A stretch of DNA of 44,306 bases from Oscillospiraceae bacterium. Lineage in GTDB: Bacteria; Bacillota; Clostridia; Oscillospirales; Oscillospiraceae. Under the pieces are notes generated by a model. That model saw only the letters and a program-made list of their open reading frames with translations, did no database searches and was not told the origin of the DNA. Where the stretch lies: the NCBI GenBank assembly GCA_017502285.1, contig JAFVVH010000072.1, positions 1-44,306 on the forward strand, read 5' to 3'. Position numbers and translations under genes: made by a program. Shown in pieces: positions 8,854 to 17,719 of the stretch (position 1 is its first letter; the number at the start of each line of letters is the position of its first letter).

Positions 8854-9143
8854 TTTTTCTGCTCCTTCAGGCGGGGGATGACTGTCTGGTAGCCGTCAGC
8901 ACCATACATCAGGGCGCGGTTGACCCGGCTGATGGTGGCGCTGGAGGCACCGGTACGATCCAAAATGTCATTGTAAATCAAACCTTCGTCCAGCAGCAGC
9001 GCGACCTCCATGCGCTGCTCCATGGCACGCAATTCTGAAACGGTGCACAGATCCTGAAAAAAACGACGGCACTCGTCCATATCCTTCAGAGCCAGAATGG
9101 CCTGATACAGGATATCGTTCTGTTCTCTGGTGGGCTGTTTCAT
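8850..9143 (-). CDS. yerC: YerC/YecD family TrpR-like DNA-binding regulator
   Basis: Product of 97 residues from ATG at 9143. This start has AAAGGA 10 bases upstream, whereas the GTG at 9152 would overlap the ribosome site. The pattern RRFFQDLCTVSELRAMEQRMEVALLLDEG, then TGASSATISRVNRALMYG, is the TrpR/YerC helix-turn-helix family; the second helix (SATISRVNRAL) is the recognition helix. In Bacillus the protein is a poorly characterised small regulator. As first gene of the operon with the methyltransferase and hslO it may regulate its own transcript, but no operator is obvious upstream. Confidence 0.88.
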   Translation of the reverse strand: MKQPTREQNDILYQAILALKDMDECRRFFQDLCTVSELRAMEQRMEVALLLDEGLIYNDILDRTGASSATISRVNRALMYGADGYQTVIPRLKEQKK

Positions 9144-9274
9144 GCTGTCCACGTCCTTTCGACAGGGTACATATTATTTTAATTATTTTATCACAGTAGC
9201 TTGCGAAAGTAAAGAGCAGATTTTTGCACCCTGAAGTTTTGGCGGCATAGGCTGAAGAAAAGGGGGCAGAAAAC

Positions 9275-9940
9275 GTGAAAAAGAAGCAAGCTGAGCCGGA
9301 ACTGGCCGTTGAGGTAAAGCGGCGGGAGTGGGAAATGGAACTGGAGGGGGAGCCAGTGCTGCACTGTGTGCTTACGTGGCCGGAGCTGAAGGGTACGTGG
9401 AAGGGGATTAGTGCCATCAACCGCTATTACAGCCGGGTAACGCAGACATGGCAAACTCGGTGGGAGCGGGAGGTCTACCTGGGTGCTTGTCTGGATCTGG
9501 CCGACCGCAGGGCGCAGGGGCGGCCCTTTCGGCCGTGGCAGGTGCAGCTGACCACCCAAATCACCCGGCAGGAGGGAGATATTCTTAGCCTGACTCAGGA
9601 TGGGACGGAGCAAGGAGGATATGACCGGCCTGTGACGGTGCGACGGGGGGATACATGGTCACTGGCTCAGGGTGTTCCCAAAACACTTGGTTCCTTCTTT
9701 CCCAAAGAACGGCGATGGAAAAAGCGGGTGCTGGAGCAGGTGGCAGAGCAGATCACCCATCGCCTTGCAGGGGGAGAATCTCTGCTGGACCCGGATTGTC
9801 TGCAAAGGCTGCGCAGTGCCTTTGATCCAGCGCATTTCTGCCTGACCGGGGAGGGAGCGCAGGTGTTTTTTCCTATGTACGTGCTGGGTCCAAGTGCGGA
9901 GGGGATACCGACATTTGATATCGTTCTGGGCGCAGAGTGA
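9275..9940 (+). CDS. DUF3298/RsiV-like protein without membrane anchor
   Basis: Product of 221 residues from a GTG start preceded by AGGGGGC. Residues of about 8-70 (VEVKRREWEMELEG, ISAINRYYSR) resemble the DUF4163 part. Residues of about 120-221 resemble the DUF3298 part, with SFFPKERRWKKRVLEQVAEQI and the closing strand motif VFFPMYVLGPSAEGIPTFDI. In Bacillus RsiV these domains are the extracytoplasmic lysozyme-sensing part of an anti-sigma factor. Here there is no signal peptide, membrane segment or sigma-factor gene nearby, so a cytoplasmic or otherwise divergent role is implied. The sodium/alanine symporter gene follows after 47 bases. Confidence 0.72.
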   Translation: MKKKQAEPELAVEVKRREWEMELEGEPVLHCVLTWPELKGTWKGISAINRYYSRVTQTWQTRWEREVYLGACLDLADRRAQGRPFRPWQVQLTTQITRQEGDILSLTQDGTEQGGYDRPVTVRRGDTWSLAQGVPKTLGSFFPKERRWKKRVLEQVAEQITHRLAGGESLLDPDCLQRLRSAFDPAHFCLTGEGAQVFFPMYVLGPSAEGIPTFDIVLGAE

Positions 9941-9987
9941 TTTTTTACAGCAGGTCCACATATCCCTGAATAAAAGGGGGAGATGGC

Positions 9988-11373
9988 ATGGGGTTTGTGG
10001 AGCGGCTGACTGATTTTATGTGGAATCCGTGGTTGCTGGGACTATTTCTGGTCACAGGGCTGTACTATTCTATCCGCACAGGATTTTTTCAGCTGTTTGG
10101 TGCCGGCCAGTGGCTAAGTGCTACCGTAGGCAGCTTGCTGCACCCTGTAAAACAGGGGAGTGCGGGGATCACTCGTTTTCAGGCTCTTGCCACTGCGCTG
10201 GCTTCCACCATTGGAACGGGCAGCATTGCCGGAGTGGCCACAGCCATCTTTTTTGGTGGGCCGGGCGCGGTGTTTTGGATGTGGGTATCCGCTCTGCTCG
10301 GTATGATGACCGGCTGTGCGGAAAAGGTGCTGGCAGTGCGTTACCGTCGCCTGAAACCGGACGGCACGTGGGAAGGCGGGCCCATGCATTACCTGTCCCA
10401 CGGACTGCGCAGCCCATTTCTGGCCGGGTGGTTTGCGCTGGCCTGTGTGGGCGGGGCACTGGTGGGTGGGAATCTGGTCCAGTCCAACTCCATTGCACAG
10501 GCTATGCACGCTCTGTTTGGCTGGGATCGGCTTGTGGTGGGGATGGTTACAGCCGGTTTGGCTGGGATTGTGTTTGTAGGAGGGATAGGACGAATTGCCC
10601 GCTTCAGTGAGTTTCTGGTGCCGGTGATGGGACTGCTGTTTCTGGGCAGCGGGTCCGTGGTGCTGTGGGTGCGTCGGGCCTACCTGTCCGGTGCGCTGCG
10701 GCTGATCGTCACAAGTGCGCTGACCCCCGCTGCCGCTGCGGGTGGAGTGGGTGGCTATACCATTTCCACCGCTTTGCGCTACGGTGTGGCCCGAGGTGTA
10801 TTTACCAACGAGGCGGGGATGGGTTCCTCTGCGCTGGCCCATGCCAATGCTGACACCAAACAGCCCGGCGAGCAGGGGATGTGGGGGATACTGGAGGTGT
10901 TTGTGGCCACGTTGGTCATCTGTACCATGACCGCCCTCGTCATTCTCGTATCAGGAGTGTACGACCCGGCGCAGGCGTTGAACAGCATTCGCTCAGGTGA
11001 CTTTTCGGGAGTGGGTGTGGGAGTGCCACTCACCGCTGCCTCCTTTGCTGTGGTGCTGGGCAAAGGTGGAGAATGGGTGGTGTCACTGTGCCTGCTGCTG
11101 TTTGCCTTTTCCTCTTTGCTGGGCTGGAGCTATTACGGCGAGACGGCCCTTGGATGGTTGGTCCGGGGCAGGAGGTGGAAAATAGTTTGGCGGGCGGCCT
11201 TTCTGGGGACGGCTGTAGCGGGCAGCGTGGGAGAAGTAAGCCTTGTATGGCAGCTGGTAGACCTGTTTACGGCATTGATGGCACTGCCTAATCTGGCCGC
11301 ATTGCTGGTCTTGTCACCCCAAATTATGGACAGTCTGAACACCTATCTCAAAACAAAAAAGCTCTTCCGTTGA
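9988..11373 (+). CDS. AGCS family sodium:alanine (amino acid) symporter
   Basis: Product of 461 residues with about 10-11 membrane segments. Family signatures include FQALATALASTIGTGSIAGV (substrate/Na+ site region), GPGAVFWMWVSALLGMMTGCAEKVLAVRYR, GGPMHYLSHGL and RGVFTNEAGMGSSALAHANA. Family members import alanine or glycine together with Na+ (or H+). ATG at 9988 follows AAGGGGGAG. The stop codon lies inside the terminator hairpin that also serves the convergent HAD gene. It may share a transcript with the DUF3298-like gene upstream. Confidence 0.93.
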   Translation: MGFVERLTDFMWNPWLLGLFLVTGLYYSIRTGFFQLFGAGQWLSATVGSLLHPVKQGSAGITRFQALATALASTIGTGSIAGVATAIFFGGPGAVFWMWVSALLGMMTGCAEKVLAVRYRRLKPDGTWEGGPMHYLSHGLRSPFLAGWFALACVGGALVGGNLVQSNSIAQAMHALFGWDRLVVGMVTAGLAGIVFVGGIGRIARFSEFLVPVMGLLFLGSGSVVLWVRRAYLSGALRLIVTSALTPAAAAGGVGGYTISTALRYGVARGVFTNEAGMGSSALAHANADTKQPGEQGMWGILEVFVATLVICTMTALVILVSGVYDPAQALNSIRSGDFSGVGVGVPLTAASFAVVLGKGGEWVVSLCLLLFAFSSLLGWSYYGETALGWLVRGRRWKIVWRAAFLGTAVAGSVGEVSLVWQLVDLFTALMALPNLAALLVLSPQIMDSLNTYLKTKKLFR

Positions 11374-11393
11374 TAGAACGGAAGGGCTTTCAT
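11358..11393. terminator. Bidirectional terminator between symporter and HAD gene
   Basis: Inverted repeat AAAGCTCTTCCGTT / AACGGAAGGGCTTT with a 5-base loop and one G-T wobble. It is preceded by an A-run and followed by a short T-run, and includes the symporter stop codon. Confidence 0.85.
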
Positions 11394-11398
11394 ATCAG

Positions 11399-12043
11399 TC
11401 AAAGAAAAGGAATATAGCTTGACAGGTCTTGCAGATAATGACCTTCGCCGCACAGGGATCTCAGCTCCTGTGAGCGATAGTCGAACAGCGGGTCGTAGAC
11501 ACCGAATACCTGCCAGCCGGCCTGTTTGGCGGCGGCACAGTAGTCCGGGGAATCGTCAAAGAGGATGCACTCGTCCGGCCGCAGACCCTCCAGTTTGGCC
11601 ACCTGACGGAACAGCTCAGGGTCGGATTTTTCAATGTTTATCAGGTGGGAGTAGTGAACAGAACGAAATAGCCCGGAAATGCCATGGCGCTCCAACGCGG
11701 CGGCACACAGGTGGGGCATGCAGGAGGTGACAATGGAAAGCGGCTCTCCTTTACAGTGGATGGTTTCCAGAAGTTCCATGGCGCCCGGTTTTAGCGGAAG
11801 GCGGTTGGCATAGTGGCCCCGGGCCATGTCCTGCCAGCAGGTGACGATCTCCTGAACGGACAGAGGAAGGTCGAATTTTTCCTTGGTGTAGTGGGCGGAG
11901 ACACCGAAATTGTTGTGGGTAACAAAGTCGGTATAGTCCGGGGGAACGGGACTGATGCCGAACCGACCCAAAAAGGAAATGTCAATATCCAGCCAGACTC
12001 CGTTGGAGTCCAGCAGGGTACCGTCCAAATCGAAAAAGTACAT
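11399..12043 (-). CDS. HAD superfamily hydrolase (phosphatase-like)
   Basis: Product of 214 residues. Motif I is MYFFDLDGTLLDSNG, motif II is SIVTSCMP, and motif IV is ECILFDDSPDYCAAAKQAGW, matching the HAD phosphatase fold with the nucleophile Asp at residue 5 and the helical cap between. The substrate is unknown; beta-phosphoglucomutase or phosphoglycolate-phosphatase-like roles are possible. Two ATG codons lie six bases apart after GGAGGA; the second (12043) has proper spacing. It starts 2 bases after the glycosylase stop and is in one operon with it. Confidence 0.87.
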   Translation of the reverse strand: MYFFDLDGTLLDSNGVWLDIDISFLGRFGISPVPPDYTDFVTHNNFGVSAHYTKEKFDLPLSVQEIVTCWQDMARGHYANRLPLKPGAMELLETIHCKGEPLSIVTSCMPHLCAAALERHGISGLFRSVHYSHLINIEKSDPELFRQVAKLEGLRPDECILFDDSPDYCAAAKQAGWQVFGVYDPLFDYRSQELRSLCGEGHYLQDLSSYIPFL

Positions 12044-12045
12044 GT

Positions 12046-12642
12046 TCATTCCTCCAGCCAGAAGCGCCACGGAAAGTCCACGGCTTCCTGTGCGTAGTCG
12101 ATGCCGATCCGTTTGCCTGTACGGATGTGTTCCGGGTCGGGAGAGGGAGCGCGGCAGACGAACAGTTCGTCACCCAACAGGTCAAGACCATTTTCAGCCC
12201 GGGTCAGGCCAAGACCCCGGCACAGCTTGCCCGGTCCGTCTAGAAAATGCCCGCGCTGATAGGCGGTCATATCTTCGTACTTGCAGCCAAAGCGGTTTTC
12301 TGCTATAATATCAGCGTTTTTGACAGGCTGTGCACCTCGAATCAGGACGGCGCAGGGCTCGCCTTCCTGTTCGGTGACGAAGTTGAGACAGTGGTACATG
12401 CCGTAGATGAGGTAGATATAGACGGTTCCCGGCTTGGCAAACAGCGTTTCGGTTCGGGCCGTGCGGCGGTAGCCGTAGGCATGGCAGGCCTTGTCCATTC
12501 GGCCCACATAGGCCTCTGTTTCCGTAATGCGGCACACCAGCTGCGTGCCGTTGGGAAGGGTGCGCACAAGGTACTGCCCCAGCAGTTCACGGGCAACCTG
12601 TACGGTGTCCCGGTCATAAAACGTTCGCGGTAGTTTTTTCAC
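12046..12642 (-). CDS. DNA-3-methyladenine glycosylase (AAG/MPG type)
   Basis: Product of 198 residues. Opening LPRTFYDRDTVQVARELLGQ, then ITETEAYVGRMDKACHAYG (containing the catalytic Glu region), TVYIYLIYGMYHCLNFVT (including the base-intercalating Tyr region) and a GPGKLCRGLGLTR block near residues 142-154 are diagnostic for the PF02245 family. The enzyme excises alkylated and deaminated purines in base excision repair. The start is a GTG with only a weak ribosome site. The HAD gene lies immediately downstream; a functional link between the two is not known to me. Confidence 0.92.
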   Translation of the reverse strand: MKKLPRTFYDRDTVQVARELLGQYLVRTLPNGTQLVCRITETEAYVGRMDKACHAYGYRRTARTETLFAKPGTVYIYLIYGMYHCLNFVTEQEGEPCAVLIRGAQPVKNADIIAENRFGCKYEDMTAYQRGHFLDGPGKLCRGLGLTRAENGLDLLGDELFVCRAPSPDPEHIRTGKRIGIDYAQEAVDFPWRFWLEE

Positions 12643-12685
12643 AGCAGAGGAAACCTCATTTCAAACATATTTGGAGGAATCAGTT

Positions 12686-13006
12686 ATGGATCATTTATTT
12701 GGTATGAATTTCACGTCTATCTGGTGGGCCTTTCTCTACCTGCTGATCCTGTGCGTGGCCGCCACGGTGCTGGACCGTGTCATTGGCCGTCTGGTGGGCA
12801 AGGCGATCAAGGGCGGCGCAGCCAAGGCAGTTCGCCTTGTGCTCATGAGCGCTGTTTGCACCCTTGTGCTGTGGGGTGTGGATGCCCTGATGGATGGTGT
12901 GTGGCTGACGTGGTGGTCCCTTGTCGGCCTTGCGGTGCTGGCGGCGGTGCTGATGGTGCTGCCTGAGAATGATAAGTCCGCCGGGCCTGAACTGGATGAG
13001 AAGTAA
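12686..13006 (+). CDS. Small integral membrane protein of unknown function
   Basis: Product of 106 residues; ATG at 12686 has GGAGGA eight bases upstream. Three hydrophobic stretches are visible (about residues 8-29, 46-65 and 71-90), with a basic cytoplasmic-type loop RVIGRLVGKAIKGGAAKAVR between the first two, and an acidic soluble tail. No family is recognised. It lies 44 bases from the divergent glycosylase gene and 50 bases before the EamA permease, with which it may share a transcript. Confidence 0.7.
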   Translation: MDHLFGMNFTSIWWAFLYLLILCVAATVLDRVIGRLVGKAIKGGAAKAVRLVLMSAVCTLVLWGVDALMDGVWLTWWSLVGLAVLAAVLMVLPENDKSAGPELDEK

Positions 13007-13056
13007 AGACATCTTACCATGCCAGAATTATCTTTGCAAATCCGGAGTGTTGGTAA

Positions 13057-13941
13057 ATGAGACCTGACATCATGCGAAAGCTGGCCAAGCCCATGCTCTT
13101 TGGGGCGGCAATCATTTGGGGTACGTCCTTTTTCATTATGAAGAATGCACTGGACGTTATGCCAGTCTTTTCTCTGCTGGCCGTTCGGTTTACCGCTGGT
13201 GCGGTGTTGCTGGGCGCGGTGTGCTGGAAAAACTGGAAGCAGTTTACCCCGGACTATCTGTGGCGGGGTGCCATCATCGGCGCGTTTCTGTTTCTGGCTT
13301 ACCTGATCCAGACATTCGGACTGGAGCGGACTACCCCGTCCAAAAATGCCTTTTTGACCGCGGTGTACTGTGTTCTGGTGCCCTTTCTGTATTGGGCGGT
13401 CATGAGGCGCAGACCGGACCGGTATAACATTGCGGCTGCACTGCTGTGTGTCACCGGGGTGGGGTTGGTATCGCTGAACGGCGAGCTGTCTGTTAATTTG
13501 GGAGATGTGCTTACCCTGATCGCCGCCTGCTTCTATGCCGCCCACATCGTTGCGGTGGAAAAGACTTCTCAGGGCAAAGATATTTACCTGCTTACCGTGT
13601 TCCAGTTTGCCTTTGCCGCCCTGTACTCGTGGGTGGGCAGCCTGTGTCTGGAGACCATGCCGCTCAAGGCGATGTCTGACCCTGCGGTATTCCTGCCTCT
13701 TGCCTACCTGTGTGTGATGGCTACTACTGTGGCTCTGCTGTTTCAGAACGTGGGGCAAATCTGGTCTGACCCGGCCTCCGCTTCCGTTATTCTGTCCTTG
13801 GAATCGGTGTTCGGAGTGCTCTTTTCCGTGGTCTGCTACGGTGACCTTGTGACCGCGCCTATGGCACTTGGCTTTGTATGCATTTTCATTGCTGTGGTCT
13901 GTTCCGAAACAAAATTTTCTTTCTTGCGAAAAACCCCATAA
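13057..13941 (+). CDS. EamA/DMT family permease
   Basis: Product of 294 residues with ten hydrophobic segments arranged as two EamA repeats (about residues 10-140 and 150-288). Typical motifs are FGAAIIWGTSFFIMKNALD at the start of repeat one, AVRFTAGAVLL, and SVILSLESVFGVLFSV in repeat two. DMT permeases export or import amino acids, nucleotide sugars or other metabolites; the substrate is not evident. A rho-independent terminator follows 8 bases after the stop. Confidence 0.9.
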   Translation: MRPDIMRKLAKPMLFGAAIIWGTSFFIMKNALDVMPVFSLLAVRFTAGAVLLGAVCWKNWKQFTPDYLWRGAIIGAFLFLAYLIQTFGLERTTPSKNAFLTAVYCVLVPFLYWAVMRRRPDRYNIAAALLCVTGVGLVSLNGELSVNLGDVLTLIAACFYAAHIVAVEKTSQGKDIYLLTVFQFAFAALYSWVGSLCLETMPLKAMSDPAVFLPLAYLCVMATTVALLFQNVGQIWSDPASASVILSLESVFGVLFSVVCYGDLVTAPMALGFVCIFIAVVCSETKFSFLRKTP

Positions 13942-13948
13942 AGCCCTG

Positions 13949-13978
13949 CCGCCCTGTGAATTCATGGGGCGGTTTTTC
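13949..13978 (+). terminator. Rho-independent terminator after EamA gene
   Basis: CCGCCC (13949-13954) pairs with GGGCGG (13967-13972). The loop contains a TGAATTCA palindrome, and TTTTTCTT follows. Confidence 0.8.
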
Positions 13979-14013
13979 TTTGGAGAAATTTGGATTGAGA
14001 GGGGCAAAAAACA

Positions 14014-14042
14014 TTGCCAATCGGACAATTCTTTGTTACAAT
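14014..14042 (+). promoter_or_regulatory. Sigma-A type promoter of the smc operon
   Basis: TTGCCA (14014-14019) and TACAAT (14037-14042) with a 17-base spacer, about 80 bases before the smc start. No other promoter of this quality was noticed before the terminator at 23565, so it may drive the whole smc-rsfS unit. Confidence 0.72.
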
Positions 14043-14128
14043 GTATACCATCTGATATTGTGGGCATATCATATGCCTTTTGCGATACAGGCGAAAACAC
14101 ATTCCCCAGATAAGGAGAGGTGTCTTTT

Positions 14129-17100
14129 TTGTACTTAAAAGCATTGGAAATCGAGGGGTTCAAGTCCTTTCCGGACAAAACGGTGCTCACCTTTGGTGAG
14201 GATATCACCGCCATCGTCGGCCCCAACGGCTCGGGTAAATCCAATATTTCCGACGCCATCCGCTGGGTCATGGGCGAGCAGTCCACCCGGGCCCTGCGCG
14301 GCGGCAAGATGGAAGACGTTATCTTTGGCGGTACGGCCAAGCGTAAGCAGACCAACTATGCCGAGGTATCGCTGATCCTGGACAACTCCACCCGTATCTT
14401 TGATATGGAGGAGAGCGAGATTATGGTCACCCGGCGTTACTACCGCTCCGGGGAGAGTATGTACTATATCAACCGCCGTTCCGTCCGTTTGAAGGACGTG
14501 AACGAGCTGTTTATGGATACCGGCTTGGGCCGGGAGGGCTACTCTATCATTGGTCAGGGCAAGATCGACGAGATCCTGTCCGTCAAGAGTGCTGACCGCC
14601 GTGAGATCTTTGAAGAGGCCGCGGGTATCTCCCGTTACCGCCACCGCAAGGAGGAGGCCGAGCGCAAGCTGGCCCACACGGACGAAAATCTGGTGCGTAT
14701 CAATGACAAAATCTCTGAGCTTGAGCTGCAGGTGGAGCCTCTGCGTCAGCAGAGCGAAAAGGCCAAGAAGTATCTGATCCTGCGCGATGAGCTGCGCGGT
14801 CTTGAGATCTCCGTGTGGTTGGACCAGCTGGAGCGAATCCGTGCCAACGGCATCAAGCTGGTGGCCGATTACGAGGAAGCGGTGCGCCGCAAGGAACAGT
14901 TGGAGCAGGAGCAGGAGCAGCTTTATGCCGCGCTGGAGGACTACTCCGAGCGTATGCGTGCCAAGGACGTGGAGATGGAGGCGCTGCGGGAACAGATCCG
15001 CGCCCGGGAATCCGGTGTTGCCGAGCTGGAGAGCGCTATCGCCGTTCTGAACAATAACATCGTTCACAATCAGGACAATGCCCGCCGCATTCAGGACGAG
15101 CTTGCCCAGCAGGAGGGGCGCGAGGGCGGTCTGGTTGCCCAGATCGACCAGCGCAAGGCCCGTCTTGCCGAAATTGAACAGGAGCTTACCAAGCTGGACG
15201 AAGAGCTGACCCGGACCCGTCAGGCCTCCGAAGAGGCGGCCAAGTCCGCCGGAACACTGGCCGCCCAGCTGGAGCAGCTGCGCCAGCGTCAGGCCATGGA
15301 GAATGCCAGCGCCGCCGATGCAAAGGCACTGTTGTCCGCCCTTGCCGCCGCGGCGCAGGAGGTGCTGGACCGGGACGAGACGGTGCGTCAGGAAATGCAC
15401 ACCATGCAGGAGCGCATCGAGGAAGCAAAGGAAGAGCGCAAAAAGGCCCGCGCCGAACGCTCCAAGGCTGAGGAGGAGCGGGACGCGGTCCGGAATATCA
15501 TCAACGGCTATTCTCTGCGTCTGGACACCCGCCGCCAGAAGGCCGAGCAGGCCCGTGCCCGCCACGTAAAGCTCCAAATGGACGAGAATGCCCTTGTCTC
15601 CCGCATTAAAATGCTTACCGAGATGGAGAAGCTGCACGAAGGTTTCTCCAAGGCGGTCAAGGTGGTCATGACCGAGGCTGAACGGGGCACGCTGAGCAAT
15701 ATCCACGGACCGGTAGCCGGCCTTGTCAAGGTGCCGGACAAGTACACCGTGGCCATTGAAACGGCCCTTGGTGCCGCCATGCAGAATCTGGTGGTGGACC
15801 GGGAGGAGGACGGCAAGGCCGTCATCAATTACCTCAAGCGCAGAGATGCGGGCCGGGCTACCATCCTGCCCCTGAACTCCATCCGTCCCGGTGAGCTGCG
15901 TGAGGCCGCTCAGGTGCAGAAGGAAAAGGGCTTTGTGGGCATTGGCGATCAGCTGGTCGGCTTTGACAAGCGCTATGCCAACGTGTTTTCCAACCTGCTT
16001 GGCCGCGTGGTGGTCATGGAGGATCTGGACTGCGCCATTGCCTGCGCGCGCAAATACGCACACAAACTGCGCATCGTTACGCTGGACGGCCAGCAGCTCA
16101 ACCCCGGCGGCTCCATGACCGGTGGCTCTGCCAGCCGCAGTGCCGGTATTCTCAGCCGTGCCAACGAGCTGGAGCGGCTCAACCAGCAGAGCACCCAGCT
16201 GACCGAGCAGCTCAATGCCGCTGCCAAAGCATTGGAGGAGGCAGACCGGGAAGCTGCCGCTGCCGCCTATGAAATGGATACTGCCCAGAGCCAGCTGCGC
16301 CAGTGGGAGGACGAACTGCTCAAGGCACAGGCCCAATATGAGCACTGCGACAGCGTGGTGCGCGAGCTGGAGCGTCAACACGAGGCACAGGAAGGCGAAC
16401 TGGAGCTGCTGAAGGTCCGCTCTACACAGATCGACAAGGATACCGCCGCCGCCCGCACCCGCATTCAGGAGCTGGAGGGCGCTGCCGCCGCGCTGGAAAG
16501 CGAGGCACAGGGCAAGCTGTCCGGCCAGAGCGAGGTGCAGGAGCGCTCTGCCGCCATTGCTGGTAAGCTGGCCGATTTGACTGCGGCTCAGGCCGCATTG
16601 CAGGCCGAGAAGGAGGCCAACTGCGCCAGTCTTGAGGAATTGGAGGCCCTGCGTCGGGATATGGCCGGTGACCGGGACCAGAGTCAGGCACTCATGGCCG
16701 ACTACAAGCGCAAAAATGAGGAATATGCTGCCCAGATCGAGCAGAAAGAGGACGAACTGCTGGCTCTGCGTCGGGAGAACGAGGGCCATAATGCCAATAT
16801 CCGCCGCCTGAATGAAGAGAAGCTGGCGCTGGAGGCCGAGCGTAACCGCACGGAAAAGGCCAACCGGGACAAGACCAACGACCTGATGAACATGCAGCAG
16901 GAAGTGGCCGTGCTGGATCACAAGCGCTCCTCCGCTGCCATGGAAGAAAAGCAGATTTTGGACAAGCTGTGGGAGACCTATGAGTTGTCCCACGAAGCGG
17001 CCAAGGCCCAGCGCATCGAGATCGAGTCTGTGCCCAAGGCCACCCGCCGCATTGCCGAACTCAAGCGGGCCAGAGCGGCCCTTGGCAACGTCAATCTGGA

Positions 17101-17701
17101 TGCCATCGAGGAATATCAGCGTGTCAATGAGCGCTATACCTACCTGACCGGTCAGCGTGACGACGTGGAGCGGGCCAAGGGCGAGCTGGAAACCATCATC
17201 GGCAACATTACCGGGGAGATGAAGACCATCTTTGCCCGGGAGTTCAAGGTCATCAACGAGGCCTTTGGACAGACCTTCCATGAACTGTTCCGGGGTGGCA
17301 AGGCTACTTTGGAACTGGAAGATCCCGAGGACATCCTGAACTGCGGCATTGAGATCAAGGTGCAGCCTCCCGGCAAGGCGCTGAAGATCATCACTCTGTT
17401 GTCCGGCGGCGAAAAGGCTTTTGTGGCCATCGCCCTGTACTTTGCTATCTTGAAGGTCCGTCCCACCCCCTTCGTGGTCATGGACGAGATCGAGGCCGCT
17501 CTGGACGACAACAACGTGGTCCGTTTTGCCGACTATATGCGTACCATGGCGGAAAAGACCCAGTTTATCGTCATCACCCACCGCCGCGGCACAATGGAAG
17601 AAGCCGACGTGCTCTACGGTGTGACCATGCAGGAGCAAGGCATTTCCAGAATGCTGACCATCAACCTGAATGATGTGGAGAAAGAATTAAAACTCAGATG
17701 A
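14129..17701 (+). CDS. smc: Chromosome segregation ATPase SMC
   Basis: Product of 1190 residues, normal for bacterial SMC. Walker A is GPNGSGKSNISDAIRWVMGE near residue 32. Two long coiled-coil arms (about 170-500 and 670-1020) flank the hinge (about 510-665, with ETALGAAMQNLVVD and LGRVVVMEDLDCA). The ABC signature LSGGEKAFVAIAL and Walker B PFVVMDEIEAALDDNN lie near the C-terminus. With ScpA/ScpB it forms condensin, which aligns chromosome arms from the origin. The TTG at 14129 is chosen because the protein then begins MYLKALEIEGFKSF like its homologues and GGAG is 11 bases upstream. A GTG at 14120 is too close to the ribosome site. ftsY follows after 18 bases. Confidence 0.97.
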   Translation: MYLKALEIEGFKSFPDKTVLTFGEDITAIVGPNGSGKSNISDAIRWVMGEQSTRALRGGKMEDVIFGGTAKRKQTNYAEVSLILDNSTRIFDMEESEIMVTRRYYRSGESMYYINRRSVRLKDVNELFMDTGLGREGYSIIGQGKIDEILSVKSADRREIFEEAAGISRYRHRKEEAERKLAHTDENLVRINDKISELELQVEPLRQQSEKAKKYLILRDELRGLEISVWLDQLERIRANGIKLVADYEEAVRRKEQLEQEQEQLYAALEDYSERMRAKDVEMEALREQIRARESGVAELESAIAVLNNNIVHNQDNARRIQDELAQQEGREGGLVAQIDQRKARLAEIEQELTKLDEELTRTRQASEEAAKSAGTLAAQLEQLRQRQAMENASAADAKALLSALAAAAQEVLDRDETVRQEMHTMQERIEEAKEERKKARAERSKAEEERDAVRNIINGYSLRLDTRRQKAEQARARHVKLQMDENALVSRIKMLTEMEKLHEGFSKAVKVVMTEAERGTLSNIHGPVAGLVKVPDKYTVAIETALGAAMQNLVVDREEDGKAVINYLKRRDAGRATILPLNSIRPGELREAAQVQKEKGFVGIGDQLVGFDKRYANVFSNLLGRVVVMEDLDCAIACARKYAHKLRIVTLDGQQLNPGGSMTGGSASRSAGILSRANELERLNQQSTQLTEQLNAAAKALEEADREAAAAAYEMDTAQSQLRQWEDELLKAQAQYEHCDSVVRELERQHEAQEGELELLKVRSTQIDKDTAAARTRIQELEGAAAALESEAQGKLSGQSEVQERSAAIAGKLADLTAAQAALQAEKEANCASLEELEALRRDMAGDRDQSQALMADYKRKNEEYAAQIEQKEDELLALRRENEGHNANIRRLNEEKLALEAERNRTEKANRDKTNDLMNMQQEVAVLDHKRSSAAMEEKQILDKLWETYELSHEAAKAQRIEIESVPKATRRIAELKRARAALGNVNLDAIEEYQRVNERYTYLTGQRDDVERAKGELETIIGNITGEMKTIFAREFKVINEAFGQTFHELFRGGKATLELEDPEDILNCGIEIKVQPPGKALKIITLLSGGEKAFVAIALYFAILKVRPTPFVVMDEIEAALDDNNVVRFADYMRTMAEKTQFIVITHRRGTMEEADVLYGVTMQEQGISRMLTINLNDVEKELKLR

Positions 17702-17719
17702 TCCGAAAGGAACAATTTC

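Noticed and set aside
14135..17638. Very long open frame (about 1167 codons) on the minus strand opposite smc
   Set aside because: It is a mirror frame of a GC-rich coding gene; the plus strand encodes full-length SMC with all motifs and there is no ribosome site or domain on the minus strand.
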